Positions 36,683-47,860 are shown, numbered from the stretch's first letter. The stretch is DNA of 64,000 nucleotides from Latrodectus hesperus (GCA_037975125.1 CM075857.1:95040214-95104213), one strand, 5' to 3'. The notes: a model not told the origin generated them from the sequence alone. Made by a program: numbers and translations.

Positions 36683-37510
36683 CTTCTTAGAGTTGGGTTT
36701 GTATGTCATTGGGCACCTCTGCTTTTATCAGCATTTTGTACTATTAACTCCAAACCCAATGTTTCCTAGTTCCAGTTGCTCGGGTCACCCACTTTATAAA
36801 TAAAGTCCGATAACCCTTTAATGGAGTCTAGGTGTAACTCTCTAGTATGGATGATGCTTAAAGATGTTAATCTAGGGAGGTCAAGAGCCTCGCATTCGTA
36901 AATGATATGCTTGGCCGTTTCCTCTTGCGTATGACATATCCTGCATATAGGGTCTTGCTGAAACAGTCCCCTTTTATGGAGGTGTTTTCTGAAATAGTAG
37001 TGCCCAGTTATGAATCCTACGATGAAACGTATCTTCTGCCTAGAGCATCTTAGAATTTTAGAGGCAATCCTGGCTGATGATCCACAGATCATACTTTTAG
37101 CGTGGGTTTGACCAGGAGTGTTGAGCCAAGCTTCATACCTCTTACGTTTTTCCCATCTAAGAACTTTGGTTTTTGCGGTCTTCAAATTGATCCCACAAAA
37201 AGGTTCTGCACCAATGGGAGCCGAGCTGGCAGCCGAATGGTTAGCGCTCTTGCCTTCGGTTCAACAGTTCGTGGGTTCGAATCCCACCTTGGGCATGGAT
37301 GTTTGTAGTGGTTCGGAATCCACTTTAAGCCGTAAGTCCCGGTCTAATTAGCCCTCGTGTGCAAAAAATGACCGTTGAGCGACAAACAAACCAAACCAAT
37401 GGGAGCAAAAGACGATTCTTGTTTAGCAAGTTCATCAGCCCTTTAATTACTTTCGATACCTTTGTGCCCTGGCACCCATACAAACATCACCTTGTTATAG
37501 ATTAGACTAC
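36683..37510 (-). mobile_element. LINE 3' fragment, Jockey/I/R1-like RNase H and C-terminus (copy 2)
   Basis: The minus strand carries, in order, the RNase H C-terminal motif MFVWVPGHKGIESN (37481-37446), a stop (37445-37443), RADELAKQESSF, and a family C SINE insertion. Then come NLKTAKTKVLRWEKRKR, the TGHYYFRKHLHKRG block and the CRICHTQEETAKHIIYECEA cluster, ending at 36766. In the family the motif reads GNExADxLAK, so the TAA most simply replaces the Glu codon. The 3' UTR and tail match copy 1. Clearly a dead, 5'-truncated copy; the upstream end is uncertain. Confidence 0.83.
37221..37394 (+). mobile_element. tRNA-derived SINE, family C (copy 2), inserted in a LINE
   Basis: Family C from ccgagctggcagccgaatgg to a caaacaaaccaa tail, with B box gtgggttcgaatccca at 37271-37286. 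It is flanked by an 11-bp duplication accaatgggag (37210-37220 and 37395-37405). The duplicated bases belong to the interrupted LINE reading frame, so the insertion came after the LINE copy. Confidence 0.92.
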
Positions 37511-37624
37511 TTAAAGCCTATTACAATTCCAAAACGGTGCAAAAAACATAAATGAATTAAAAATAAATAAAGTTAAAGATGTTAAATTTAGGTTGATCCA
37601 TTCTAATTCATTGTGTCATAATAG

Positions 37625-37830
37625 CATGTCGCTTAGTGGTAAGACATCACTCAGCAGGACAGAAGTTAAGTTCTAAGTTTGTTCTTATCATCAATAGTGC
37701 ATCCCCATCACCATTCCATATCGCGGCAGATCAGCTTTAAATGCTGCTAATGTCGCAAATGAGATGGCATCCTGGAAGTAGTTGCAATATTCTCGTGACT
37801 AAGTCACGAAAATATTGTTGTAAGGTTACT
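37625..37830 (+). repeat. tRNA-SINE-like repeat, unclassified
   Basis: The opening tgtcgcttagtggtaagaca is tRNA-A-box-like and ttaagttctaagtttg could be a decayed B box. The body contains ccatcaccattccatatcgc. An internal palindrome cgtgactaagtcacg lies at about 37794-37808. No second copy is apparent here. Confidence 0.4.
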
Positions 37831-38221
37831 GTTTCAAGAGAGTTCAATTTATTTCCCTCATTTCAAGTCAATTTGTCCAAATAACGCATTACAAGGAAAG
37901 GCGCCATACAAAACAAGTGAATAGGAACTGAAGTTTGTGGATGTTAAGATCGTGGAAGAGTTTTGAAAAAAAAATGTTACCACTGAACTTATTTCAAGAT
38001 CCCAAAATTCGCGCAGACTTCAGTGAAAATTGAGTAACTAAAACGAAAAAGAAAGTGAATGAGTTTGAAATATTATTGTTGCAAGTCTTTATACTTATTT
38101 TAACGTTTGTGTAAACCTGTACATTTAGGTTTGTTATCAAAAAAAAATCAAATGTTGATTTGTTGTTATTTTAATTTTTGATGGCATCAGAAGCCACAAC
38201 AAACTTATTTTGAACAATCTA
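37831..38221. other. Intergenic stretch, nothing recognised
   Basis: No repeat match or motif-bearing frame. Confidence 0.4.
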
Positions 38222-38497
38222 CTAAACTCAGTGGCAAGACAACCCAAAAAGTGGACCAAGGCCTACAGTGCCCATCTCTGTTCTCCTGACAGAAAGGCAC
38301 AGTGGTGCGTATCATAAATCCCAATCAGGTGGTCAGCCTAACGTGAAACCCCCAGTATTTAGTTCCCAAGCATGTTTTGTATTCAGTCTACTCGACCAGC
38401 TGAACAGATGAAAGGTTGAGTTGACCATGCCCAGACAGAGGATCGAACCTGTGACACTAGAGATCCAAACTCTACCACTATGCCACTGAACTTCGAT
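38222..38497 (-). mobile_element. tRNA-derived SINE, family D (copy 3)
   Basis: Reverse-oriented: ctcagtggcaagacaaccca, then ggtggtcagcctaacgtgaa, cccaagcatgttttg and the B-box complement gaggatcgaacctgtg. The head end is actatgccactgaacttc. A short possible duplication (aatctacta) lies at 38215-38223 and at about 38503. Confidence 0.85.
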
Positions 38498-38499
38498 CA

Positions 38500-38895
38500 T
38501 TTAATCTACTACAAAATAAAAATAATGTAAAAATCGCCAAAATATCTTTAAAGTTTGTGATTTTTAACACAAATATCCTTATGCTCATTTATAATATTTG
38601 TAGACTCTAATTATAGCCGATAAGAACATTGCAAAAAATGTCTTCGAAATTAAAATATTATATTAAAATTGTTTGAAATATTGAAAAAAAAAAGGGTTAA
38701 ATTGAGTAGGAAGTTAAGAAAAAAAATGCTTTGAAATGTTTCAGTCCTAAATAATCGAAATACCCTTTTTAATCCAACAATTTCTTCAAATTTATTACTA
38801 GGTTCCATACCCTTTTAAAGTAACGGATTTCGAACTGAAGTGAAGACAAGTTTCAAGTGATAATTGATGCGAAGTAGATACTCTCGTAAAAGGCG
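38500..38895. other. AT-rich intergenic stretch, nothing recognised
   Basis: No feature visible. Confidence 0.4.
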
Positions 38896-38899
38896 TTAC

Positions 38900-39170
38900 A
38901 TAATTTAAAACAACTCAGGTAATCCTTTCGTTTCGATAACAAATTCCGAAAGAATCTTCTGCCGATCTCTCCCCACCCCCTACGATATAAGGATTCAAAG
39001 GGGGGGAAGGAAAGAGCGAGAAGAGTCGCATTCGAATAACAAAGAGCACCAGAAATCGTTTGCAGGGGCAATATATTTGTCATGGGGAAGCTTTGAACGA
39101 GAATGAGTTTCCTCTCCCCGCTTTTGTGCATGGAAAAGGGGAGGGGGTAAAGCGATATTGATTAATTTAT
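38900..39170. other. GC-richer unique island
   Basis: Includes ctctccccaccccctacg (about 38969) and G-rich runs (ggggggaagg near 39000; ggggagggggt near 39138). A 92-codon minus frame spans part of it without motifs. Single-copy here. Confidence 0.3.
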
Positions 39171-39480
39171 CGATGTTGGCTCATTTACCTGCAGGGCACC
39201 AACTACGGTTGCAGTGAGCAAAGTATAGATAGGATGCTGTGACTCAAAGCTTGGGAGGTTCAAACAAAGAAAATTATAACAGTTCCATCTAGCTGTTGGC
39301 AACAGAACAAATATTGGCGCTTTGGATGTTGAACAAATGATGTGGCAGCATTTCAGCTCGAGGTAGTCTCAGCGCAGGGATCCATTCATAAATTCTTCAT
39401 TACTTGCAAAGGATGACGGGAAGGTGAATGGATACAGTAAACAAGACAATATGCAACGTGGCATTAGAGCTTTCTTTCAT
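39171..39480. other. Moderately GC intergenic stretch, unassigned
   Basis: Contains gcagggcaccaactacggtt and gttccatctagctgttggca but no repeat match, B box or long frame. Confidence 0.35.
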
Positions 39481-41000
39481 TGTTATGCTACATAATAAAG
39501 ATTCATATTGAGGATTTTCATATCTAAATGTAAATAGTAGAAAGGTAATTGATTGTAAAACGATGCAGTAACAAAATATCGTTTGCGGTATATATTTATT
39601 TCCAACACGAAACGAATTTCAAACAGAAGTAAAGAATTGTCATTCTATTAGATTCAATATTTGGAAACGCAAATCTTTCAAAATTAAGATTTCAAATTTT
39701 GTCCCATCTTTATTACAATAAAAAGCTAAAAATTAAAGATTTTTTTGAATAAAAATTATTTAAAAAAAATATAACCGAAAACATCCTTTTTTTTTCAAAT
39801 ACACATATCCAATTTCAAATAATCTTAATAGTCTGCAAATTGCGCGATTCGTATACAACAAGAAGAAAGAAAAAGAGTTTTATATATCTTTTTTATTTTT
39901 TTTTATTTATTAATTTTCTTACGCGAATGAATTCAATGCAGAAAACATAAATACTGTGTTTAGATGAAAAATTTTTCTTTCATTAACTTTGTTAGCTCAT
40001 TCTCACTTTCGACACTTGAAAACAGATGCCTGTTCTTTAGAGGACGCGAATGATTTTTTTTTTCTTTTTTGCATTATATTCAATGCACAGAACAAAATAA
40101 TTAAAAATTATAGAAACAAACTCTCTTCTGTAATTAACTTTTCTTCGGGGAAAAAAATAATTAGAATTTTTTTTATATATATTTTTTATCACCTAACATC
40201 TGCATTTTATATTTCTTCCAGCTGTCAAACATCAATATTATTTGTACTATAATCCATTTGTTGATTTCGCAAGGAATTTTGATGCGTTTATTAAAATAAG
40301 CAATCAACTTAATAATATCGAAAATTGGCAATTCCAGTTAACATTGTACAAATTTAAATAGTTCATTAAATTATTGCATGTAAATATTGTATAATTCTTT
40401 CGAACACGTTTTCATTATGTAAACAAAAAAAATCTATTTTATTTCTTTTTTTTTATTAAATGAAAACTGACGTCATTTTACCGTTGCAACGAGAAAAATA
40501 ATCATTACGTATTGAAATAACCTTCATTACACGTGAGTACATTTTTCCCGCCTTTTTTCCATTCTTACGTAAAATGCGCACTGCTTAGAATTCTATTTAT
40601 TCCTATTTATGTTAATACATATAAAAAAATTACAAAGATTAGCATAGTTTCTACGCAAAATAAAGTTATAAAAATATAACTCACATTAAATAATATGCTG
40701 AGTTTTAAATAATCTTCAGGAATTTTTAACTATTTAAATATACATAATATTCAGTCGTAAAAATTATTCTATTAATTTTTTTTAATTATAAATTTTTTTA
40801 TAAAACATCTTACCAGACACTGTATTTACTCTATAAGAGATCGATCTAAAATTATACACTTCTGAATTTATTATATCATAATGCAATTTGTATGTCATGT
40901 ATACATTTTTATTGCATTAAAACGCATAATAATTTCATTTAGAGGAAAGTATTGATTAACGAATAAAATTAATCCACAGAGATTATATGTAACGTTATTT
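39481..41000. other. AT-rich intergenic stretch with a CRE-like module
   Basis: Mostly A/T. Around 40458-40540 lies a denser patch: TGACGTCA, the 10-bp palindrome cgttgcaacg, attacgtatt and tacacgtgag. The first 18 bp recur at 44050-44067. Confidence 0.45.
40458..40475. promoter_or_regulatory. CRE-like palindrome module (copy 1)
   Basis: The 18-bp word aaatgaaaactgacgtca occurs here and at 44050-44067, each ending in the palindromic CRE TGACGTCA. The match is exact over 18 bases but does not clearly extend. CREB/ATF-type bZIP factors bind TGACGTCA; function here is inference. Confidence 0.3.
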
Positions 41001-41015
41001 TAGGTTAAAATTTCA

Positions 41016-41323
41016 CATTTTTTTTTATTCCAATGGCGGGCAAGCCTGGGTGACGAACCCTATGCCACAACAAGGCCAGAAAATGCTACTCATTTATCCT
41101 TACCCAGCGGGCACCTGTGAACCAAGTCACAGAGGCGAGTAGCGTTACCGGCGCCATACCAACACATACCCGTTTATAGGGTGGGCCACATTCATACAAC
41201 ATCACAGAAGAAAGGACAAAGAGAACAGAGAAGGAAAGAAACATCCATGCCAGAAGCGGGATTCAAACCCGGGACCCACAGCTCAGGAGTCAGGAACGCT
41301 AACCTCTCAGCCATTGGTCGGCA
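41016..41323 (-). mobile_element. tRNA-derived SINE, family A (copy 2)
   Basis: Reverse-oriented copy with the B-box complement gggattcaaacccggg (41259-41274), the central block acccgtttatagggtggg and the end caatggcgggcaagcc. A 14-bp target-site duplication aggttaaaatttca lies at 41002-41015 and 41324-41337. The T run next to the left duplication is the SINE's poly-A-like tail. Confidence 0.92.
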
Positions 41324-41453
41324 AGGTTAAAATTTCATAATTTCTGTTAATCTTCACACAGAGAACGACATTTCCGATTAAATTTTGTATTATAAATTAT
41401 TTTAGTATTCTTGTTAAAGCACACCAAATGCAACGGAATATTAATAATATTGT

Positions 41454-41740
41454 GCCGAACGATTACTAGGTGGTTAGCGTTCCTGACTCCTAAGCTGTTG
41501 GTCCCGGGTTCGAATCTCTGTTTGGGTATGGATGATTCTTTCTTTCTGTGTATCTCAGTCCTTTCTTCTGAAATGATGTATGAGTGTGGCCCACCTTATA
41601 AACGGGTTTGTGGTGGCATGGCGTGGATAATTACGTCCGGGAATTAGATTCACAAGTGCCCACCGGGTAACGACAAATGAGTAGCAGTTTCCGGCCTTGT
41701 TGAGGTAAAGGGTTTGTCAACCAGTGACCATCGTTATTTT
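41454..41740 (+). mobile_element. tRNA-derived SINE, family A (copy 3)
   Basis: B box gggttcgaatctctg (41507-41521), then gggtatggatgat, the centre ccttataaacgggttt and the end gggtaacgacaaatgagtag, with a T/A-rich tail. It is diverged from copy 1 by point changes and a small deletion. It lies about 130 bp from the oppositely oriented copy 2. Confidence 0.87.
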
Positions 41741-41838
41741 TTTTAAAAAATAAAAAAACGAAGATAATATAGTTACAAAATTGGTACATAACATTAAAAC
41801 TTCAAATATAAGCATGCAATATGCTCCATACAAGAATG

Positions 41839-42021
41839 CCGAGCTGGCAGCCGAATGGTTAGCGCTCTCGCCTTCGGTTCAACAGTTCGTGGGTTCGAAT
41901 CCCATCTTAGGCATGGATGTTTGTAGTGGTTCGGAATCCACTTTAAACCATAGGTCCCGGTCTAATTAGCCCTCGTGTGCAAAAAATGACCGTTGAGCGA
42001 CAAACAAACAAACCAAACCAA
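41839..42021 (+). mobile_element. tRNA-derived SINE, family C (copy 3)
   Basis: Full-length family C ending gcgacaaacaaacaaaccaa. A 15-bp duplication gctccatacaagaat / gctccataccagaat lies at 41823-41837 and 42022-42036. The close match of the duplication argues for a recent insertion. Confidence 0.92.
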
Positions 42022-42106
42022 GCTCCATACCAGAATGTATATATTCAATCCTAACAAAATAAAAAATAAATGTATATATGTACACATACATATTTATATA
42101 AAATAT

Positions 42107-42415
42107 GTTTGTTGTTGCACCAACATAGTTCCCTGTACCTGACCATGAGTTCGATTCTATCAGTTAGTGGAAGCAAGAGGTTGGGAGTTTTTTCGTAATT
42201 TAGAAGCAGTTATCAAGAAGAAGAATCCTTAATACTTGTCCTGACACTCTTAGAAATATCATTCCACTTGGATGACATTGCGACCATTAACTATTTAAAG
42301 TCCCTCTGCCGTCTTTAGCGAACAAGATGGTTTTCGGTTAAGCGGAATTCGAACTCATTACCTTCCGATCATGAGAACGAAGCCCGAATCAATAAGGTCT
42401 ACCGCGCCCCCATGC
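42107..42415 (-). mobile_element. tRNA-derived SINE, family E (copy 2)
   Basis: Starts (minus 3' end) gtttgttgttgcaccaacat, with ctgaccatgagttcgattct and the head complement cgaactcattaccttccgat, then ataaggtctaccgcgcc. It matches copy 1 at 20.25 kb and the inverse of copy 3 at 54.1 kb. Confidence 0.78.
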
Positions 42416-42560
42416 ATATCTTAATATGCATATAAGCAATCATAATAACATCCTGCTTATTTACTTTTAACTGCGATATTATCCATAAAATATTGTTTAT
42501 AATTTTCGTCAACACTTTTTTAACTTATATACCTTTCATTCAATGTTGTTATAGGTATTA
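42416..42560. other. AT-rich spacer
   Basis: No feature; it leads to a hairpin. Confidence 0.4.
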
Positions 42561-42562
42561 GG

Positions 42563-42631
42563 GTACTAGGAACTAGGGTACAAAATAGGTACTAAGAACT
42601 AGGGTATGAATACCCTAGTTCCTAGTACCTA
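42563..42631. repeat. Tandem-plus-inverted repeat hairpin (ggtacta...agggta)
   Basis: Two direct units (ggtactaggaactagggta at 42562-42580, and taggtactaagaactagggta at 42586-42606) are followed by an inverted unit at 42611-42631. The inverted unit pairs with the second direct unit over 21 bp with one mismatch and a 4-nt loop. A strong cruciform or hairpin. Confidence 0.85.
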
Positions 42632-42696
42632 GCTTATGTTCAGCATCTCCTAGTGAATAATTTTTCAATCTTAATTCCCTTTTAAATGCTTCTAAT

Positions 42697-42977
42697 GCCA
42701 CCCAACTCGTCTAGTGGTCAGCGTGTCTGACTGCGGATAGGGAGGTCCTGGGTTCGAATCCCGGTTCGGGCATGGATGTACTTTCTCTCTCTATCCTGTC
42801 TTTGTCCTTTCCTTGTATGAATGTGGAGTGAATGGTTGCCTACCCTATAAACGGGTATCTATGGCATGTGTGTACTGAGGAAGTCGGACTCCACACCTAA
42901 ATACGGTTCAGTTGGAAAAGTGGAGCACCGGACCCCATATTGCCAGCCTGGCTGGCACACGACAACACCAACAACAA
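42697..42977 (+). mobile_element. tRNA-derived SINE, family B1 (copy 2)
   Basis: Complete: cccaactcgtctagtggtca head, B box gggttcgaatcccggttcgg, centre taccctataaacgggtat, and B1 tail gttggaaaagtggagcaccg, then (CAA)-type end. Duplication aaatgcttctaat lies at 42684-42696 and again at about 42978-42990. Confidence 0.92.
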
Positions 42978-42990
42978 AATGCTTCTAATT

Positions 42991-43448
42991 CTTGGGCTTA
43001 CTTCATCTGTCTTCAATTTTTATCTATTGATTTACTTTTCCTAGTGAATAATTTTCCTTTTTTAAAAATTTTTCGCCGTAATATATAGTTAATAATATTT
43101 TCTAGTTTCTCTTTTGAGAAACTTTCATTTTCAAATTTTTTATTTTATGCTAATTTCTCAATTTTTTTATTTCTTTTTTTTAAGTATTGGGAACAGTTTA
43201 TTTATGTATTGTTTATTCTTTAGAATCTTTACACAAATGAATTCGAAGCAGTTTCCCCTAGGCTCTTATTCTTCTGATGAGAATAAGTTTTTAGTCTAAT
43301 TTTTTGTTCTCAATATATTTTCCTCAATCTTTTCTGTTTTTTAATTTCCGTTTTCATTTATTCCTTTTCTTTATTCTTCTGAATGTTTTCATTTGTGAAT
43401 TTTGTAGAGAAGAATATGCCAACTATGTTGTGAGACTTCATTTTTTTA
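42991..43448. other. T-rich intergenic stretch, nothing recognised
   Basis: Pyrimidine-rich. Two ~60-codon frames are Phe/Leu-rich by composition. Confidence 0.4.
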
Positions 43449-43726
43449 GCCGCCCAACTTGTCTAGTGGTCAGTGTGCCTGACTGCGGATAAGGAGGTCC
43501 TGGGTTCGAATCCCGGTTCGGGCATGGATGTACTTTCTCTCTCTATCTATCCTGTCTTTGTCCCTTCCTTGTATGAATGAGGTGTGAATGGTTGCCTACC
43601 CTATAAACGGGTTCCTATGGCATGTGTGTACTGAAGAAGTTGGACTTCACACCAAATATGGTTCAGTTGGAAAAGTGGAGCAACGCACCCCATATTGTCA
43701 GCCTAGCTAGCACACGACAACAACAA
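43449..43726 (+). mobile_element. tRNA-derived SINE, family B1 (copy 3)
   Basis: Clean family B1 copy with cgcccaacttgtctagtggt, B box at 43503-43518, the central ccctataaacgggttcc and a terminal cgacaacaacaa. Flanked by acttcatttttt / acttcattattt. It lies about 470 bp from copy 2 in the same orientation. Confidence 0.92.
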
Positions 43727-43729
43727 CTT

Positions 43730-45040
43730 CATTATTTGATAAAAACTAAAACTTTGGAGGCATTATTTCCGGTTTTCTTTTAGAAACAATCCCAACGTGT
43801 TTCCAATCGCACGTTAATAACTTTTGAGTGATGTAAATACAAATTTAAGATTTTGATTTCAACATTTTTTACTTTACAGCTTAGAAGTTGATATTCAAAG
43901 AAACTCATGCGTTAAATCATTTCCTTCTTAAGCCATTTATTTTTCTTAATGATGGTTTTTTAATTACTCCAATAAACAACATCCATACATACCATCCCAG
44001 CTTTTGCCAAAATAAATTGAGCAAAAACGCAACAAATGCGGCAAATATAAAATGAAAACTGACGTCAAACGATTTTTTGTTTCTTACTGAAAACGATCAT
44101 TGTAAGAAAAGAATTATACTTCCAAACGATCCGTGAAAAACCGAATGTTGAAATATTTTTTTTCACGATGAAAAAAAAATAAGTAAGTAAAAATGAGTTA
44201 TTTTAAATATATAAACATTCTCCAACGCAGAGAGAATTTTAAAAAGTTTTAAACAGCGGTGAGGATGTATTCCACAGTTGCAAGAGACACAATTAGCTTT
44301 CTCTCACTAAGTTCAACGCACTGGCTCCTATCCAAATATTTTCCATTTCCTATCTATTATGTACACTTTTTATTCCTCCCATGTCAGTAGCAAGGAGTGG
44401 AGTGAAGTTGAGTTGTTCAGGGAGCAATTACCCCTGGAAAGTAAAGAGAAACTTTTCAGTAGTTTTCCATTGTCAAATGGACATAAATGGGAAAATTTAA
44501 TTAATTTTCTATGCCCTTAGAAACTCATTTTTATAAAAAAAAATAATAATAACATTTCTCTAACTACGTTATTATTCACTTTTAGAGTACTTGTAAGCAT
44601 TGAAAACGCCGTGGGGGCAATTGAAGACAAAGGAACAGAATTGCAGACGATAAAGAGTGGAATCTTATCGTTTGGATAAGTAAAAGTCTTTGTTTATTTT
44701 AAATTGTAAAGAGATCTCTCACAATAATAATTATTATTTTCTTTTACTTTCAATGACATGAATTTTGCAATTAAAATGAGAGAGTTTTATGTTAACAAAA
44801 ATTAATATATATCGTTTTTTTAATCCACATTACTTTTTTTAACAACGATTAAATTCTATAATGCTTCACCATAAAAAAAATTAATTAAAACTGCTTCACT
44901 CCTGTTTAGTTTTTGTCCTTGCTTCTCGTTAGAGCTACACTTTAAGTTAATGATGGTTTAAGATACGTCATGAAAAAAACTTACCAGTGGCAGAGCTCTT
45001 TCAAATTTTAAACAATATTTATATAAATGACACACTCTCA
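43730..45040. other. Intergenic stretch with a GC-richer patch
   Basis: Patch 44230-44490 (e.g. gcggtgaggatgtattccac, gcaaggagtggagtgaag) is unique here. The second CRE-like module is at 44050-44067. No gene-like frame was seen. Confidence 0.4.
44050..44067. promoter_or_regulatory. CRE-like palindrome module (copy 2)
   Basis: Exact repeat of the 18-bp word at 40458-40475, including TGACGTCA. Downstream contexts share scattered words (aaaacgatcatt versus aaaataatcatt). Confidence 0.3.
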
Positions 45041-45044
45041 TACT

Positions 45045-45340
45045 AAGCCACATACCGTAGTAAATAAAGGATGGTAGAATCATGTTCTTCAGAACGGAAG
45101 GTCTTTAGTTCAATCTCAGATACTGTTGATAAAAGGTAATGAGTTTTGGGTTTCAACAACTGCACAAACTTTTTACTTTCTTACCTGCATATATCCAGGT
45201 GGTTGCTTGGAACTTTTCCGGGTTTTCTTCCTTGCGATGCATGCATTCAAATCCTTGTCTATGAAAGGACCTTCCAAAAGAGAATACGCGATTAATATAT
45301 AAATACCTTACAACATACAGTTTTAAGGTTTGAGTTTGTA
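45045..45340 (+). mobile_element. tRNA-derived SINE, family F (copy 3, diverged)
   Basis: Decayed head (ggtagaatcatgttcttcag, then tctttagttcaatctcag) followed by the family body atatccaggtggttgcttgg and acttttccgggttttcttcc. Ends are uncertain. Confidence 0.6.
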
Positions 45341-45344
45341 GTGC

Positions 45345-46425
45345 TAAAACAAAAGATATTGTTAGGTCCTAAAAATTTGCATAAATGCTATGAGTAATGC
45401 AGTTTTTCCTCTAGATAGAAAGCGCTGTCATACTTCTCGGTAGTAAAAAAGTAGCATTTACCAATCAAAATCACCATTATTTCATAACAAAATAATAATT
45501 ATTCCCAAGACCTATTTCTTTCTCTCATTAATTTATTTGGAAAATAAAAATTGAAGCATTTTTTTTTCTTTCCAATTTTTTGCAGATATTTGTTAATTTA
45601 AAAAACTTATTTCCTAACTTTATTGTACTTAAATCAAAAACAACTCAAAAATATATTATTTCTTAAATCGAATACTGATAAAACTTTTAAAGATAAAACT
45701 TACCGATTGTTTTCATCATTTTCGAATTTTTAAAGGGAAGAACTCTAGCATTGTTTGTTGTTTAGATTTCCAAAAAAGTAATTGCAAGTGAATTTTAAAA
45801 ACAAGATTTGCGAATTGAAAGGAAATTAACTTTTGAATATACTTCCTGAAATTCAAAAAAAAAAAAAAATTGACTATATTTGATTCTATTTCTAAACGTT
45901 TTGAGAATGAAAAAGTTTTCCTTATCAATGCTTCAATGTTTAAATTTTTTTATCCAGAATTTTAAGTCCCTTACACTTAAAATTACAATAATCAAACATA
46001 ATAACCAATAAATTTTATTAAATAAGTATCAAAATTTTAATTAAGTAATAATAATGTTAAATAAAACTTAACTTTCAATTACAAATAATTTTAAGCTCTA
46101 TTCAAAAAATTATAAGTACTTGATTAAAATGCTGATTTTTATTTGCTTATAAAGATTCTTTTTTTATTAAAACGACTTGATTGGAATTAATAATTAACTT
46201 CTGGCGCTGCAATCTGCTCAACATTATATTCGGTTAAATTTCGAACTTACATTAGATTAGGTAATATTTCTGCGATACAGTGGCTGCTGATTGAAGCCGC
46301 TAAGCTCACTTCATAATTTTAAGTACTTCTATTGTTATAAAATCAAAAAGATTGACACCAAAACTTGCACCTTCTTTACTGTATCATAATAGACTAGTTG
46401 AACTGTGCAGTATTTTTAAGATACA
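45345..46425. other. AT-rich intergenic stretch
   Basis: No repeat-family match. A 70-codon minus frame at 45716-45928 runs through a poly-A tract and lacks motifs. Confidence 0.45.
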
Positions 46426-46429
46426 CAGG

Positions 46430-46510
46430 CCTTCTCAGCAGGATGATCTTTGGCAGAAACAGGTATCGAACACTCTACCGTTCAGACGTAAGAGTAACGT
46501 CATACAGTAT
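46430..46510 (-). repeat. tRNA-SINE head scrap
   Basis: The complement of a tRNA-like head (caggtatcgaacactctacc, then gttcagacgtaagagtaacg) without a matching body; adjoins family C copy 4. Confidence 0.4.
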
Positions 46511-46534
46511 TAGGCTTCAACAGAACCTTGTTTA

Positions 46535-46705
46535 GTCTGGTTTGTTTTCGCTCTATGGTCATTTTTTGCACGCGAGGGCTAATTAGAACAGGAACTACAG
46601 TTTAAAATGGATTCCGAACCATTACAAACATCCATGCCCACGGTGGGATTCGAACCAACGAATTGTTTAACTGAATACAAGAGCACTAACCAATCGGCCA
46701 TCAAA
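46535..46705 (-). mobile_element. tRNA-derived SINE, family C (copy 4)
   Basis: Reverse-oriented: ttgcacgcgagggctaatta, then catccatgcccacggtggga, the B-box complement ttcgaaccaacgaattgttt, and ending ctaaccaatcggccatc. More mutated than copies 1-3. Confidence 0.82.
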
Positions 46706-46780
46706 ACATGTACTTTTAATTATCAACAGGGAACAACAAGTTCAAGTACATTTTAGGTTCTAGATAAGAAGTTTGATTGC

Positions 46781-46783
<3 letters not shown>

Positions 46784-46828
<45 letters not shown>
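46784..46828. repeat. (AT)n microsatellite
   Basis: About 22 AT units directly 5' of a family B2 SINE. Confidence 0.94.
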
Positions 46829-46830
<2 letters not shown>

Positions 46831-46839
46831 GTGTGCAGT

Positions 46840-47155
46840 GCCGCCCAACTTGTCTAGTGGTCAGAGTGACTGACTGCGGATAAGGAGGTCCTGAGTTCGA
46901 ATCCCAGTTCGGGCATGGATGTAATTTCTCTCTCTGTCTATCCTGTCTTTGTCCTTTCCTTGTATGAATGAGATGTGAATGGTTGCCTACCCTATAAACG
47001 GGTCCCTATGGCATGTATGTAGAGCAAAATCGTACTTTCACCTTCATGGTGATCCGATTAAAACGAAAGACGTTCCCAATTGACTTAAATTCGCATAGCC
47101 AAAGGCATAGCGAGTTTGGCTTGTCCAAGTGTCATTAGTAACAACAACAACACTA
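46840..47155 (+). mobile_element. tRNA-derived SINE, family B2 (copy 2)
   Basis: Starts gccgcccaacttgtctagtg, with B box gagttcgaatcccagttc and centre ccctataaacgggtccct. The B2-specific end agagcaaaatcgtactttca continues to (CAA)n. The full 3' module gcatagcgagtttggcttgt is present. Confidence 0.9.
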
Positions 47156-47159
47156 TAAC

Positions 47160-47576
47160 AACTTAAATAAGAGCAAATAATAATCATTCGTTAAATTTAT
47201 ATATCAACAATGTTAGCAACCATGTAATCAGCGTAGCGAATGATTGAAAAAGTAGTTATACCATACGTGTATTTTTAAAGTGACACAAAAACCATTCACA
47301 AAATCCCTTGTTTGGAGTTTTGACATCACACTACAAATAACTTGATAGTCCTCTATCTATTGTTTGAAAGCCATGAAGCTTCGATTCTCGTGCATTCTTT
47401 TGACATTCTCCTTTAATGAATAATATTTAGTAATTTAATTTTTTTTCAATTTTCACAAAAAAATACATTTTGAGTTATATCACTTTGAAATATGTATAAT
47501 ATGGTAATCATGAATATGAATTGCCACATCATTATGATCTTTTGATATAATGACATGCTCTAAAAAAACGACAAGA
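47160..47576. other. Intergenic stretch, nothing recognised
   Basis: AT-rich, with no repeat match. Confidence 0.4.
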
Positions 47577-47701
<125 letters not shown>

Positions 47702-47860
47702 GATTGAAAGCGCCACCAGAGGGCCACTCACATGTTTGCCGCCGGACATGCAGAAGAGAAGGGAGAAGAATGACGATGTGAGGGAATGAAAAAGACGTGA
47801 TGCCGTAAAGACGCGAATGGATATTAAACTTGTTTTGAATTATTACTAACTAACTAAGAT
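47702..47860. repeat. GC-richer fragment, possibly LTR-derived
   Basis: Words such as aaagcgccaccagagggcca and tggatattaaacttgttttg recall arthropod retroelement LTRs, but no boundaries, primer-binding site or partner are seen. It could be a unique island. Confidence 0.2.

Noticed and set aside
37102..37351. Overlapping plus-strand frames of 68 and 77 codons
   Set aside because: They run through a LINE in antisense and a family C SINE; similar peptides recur at the other C copies.
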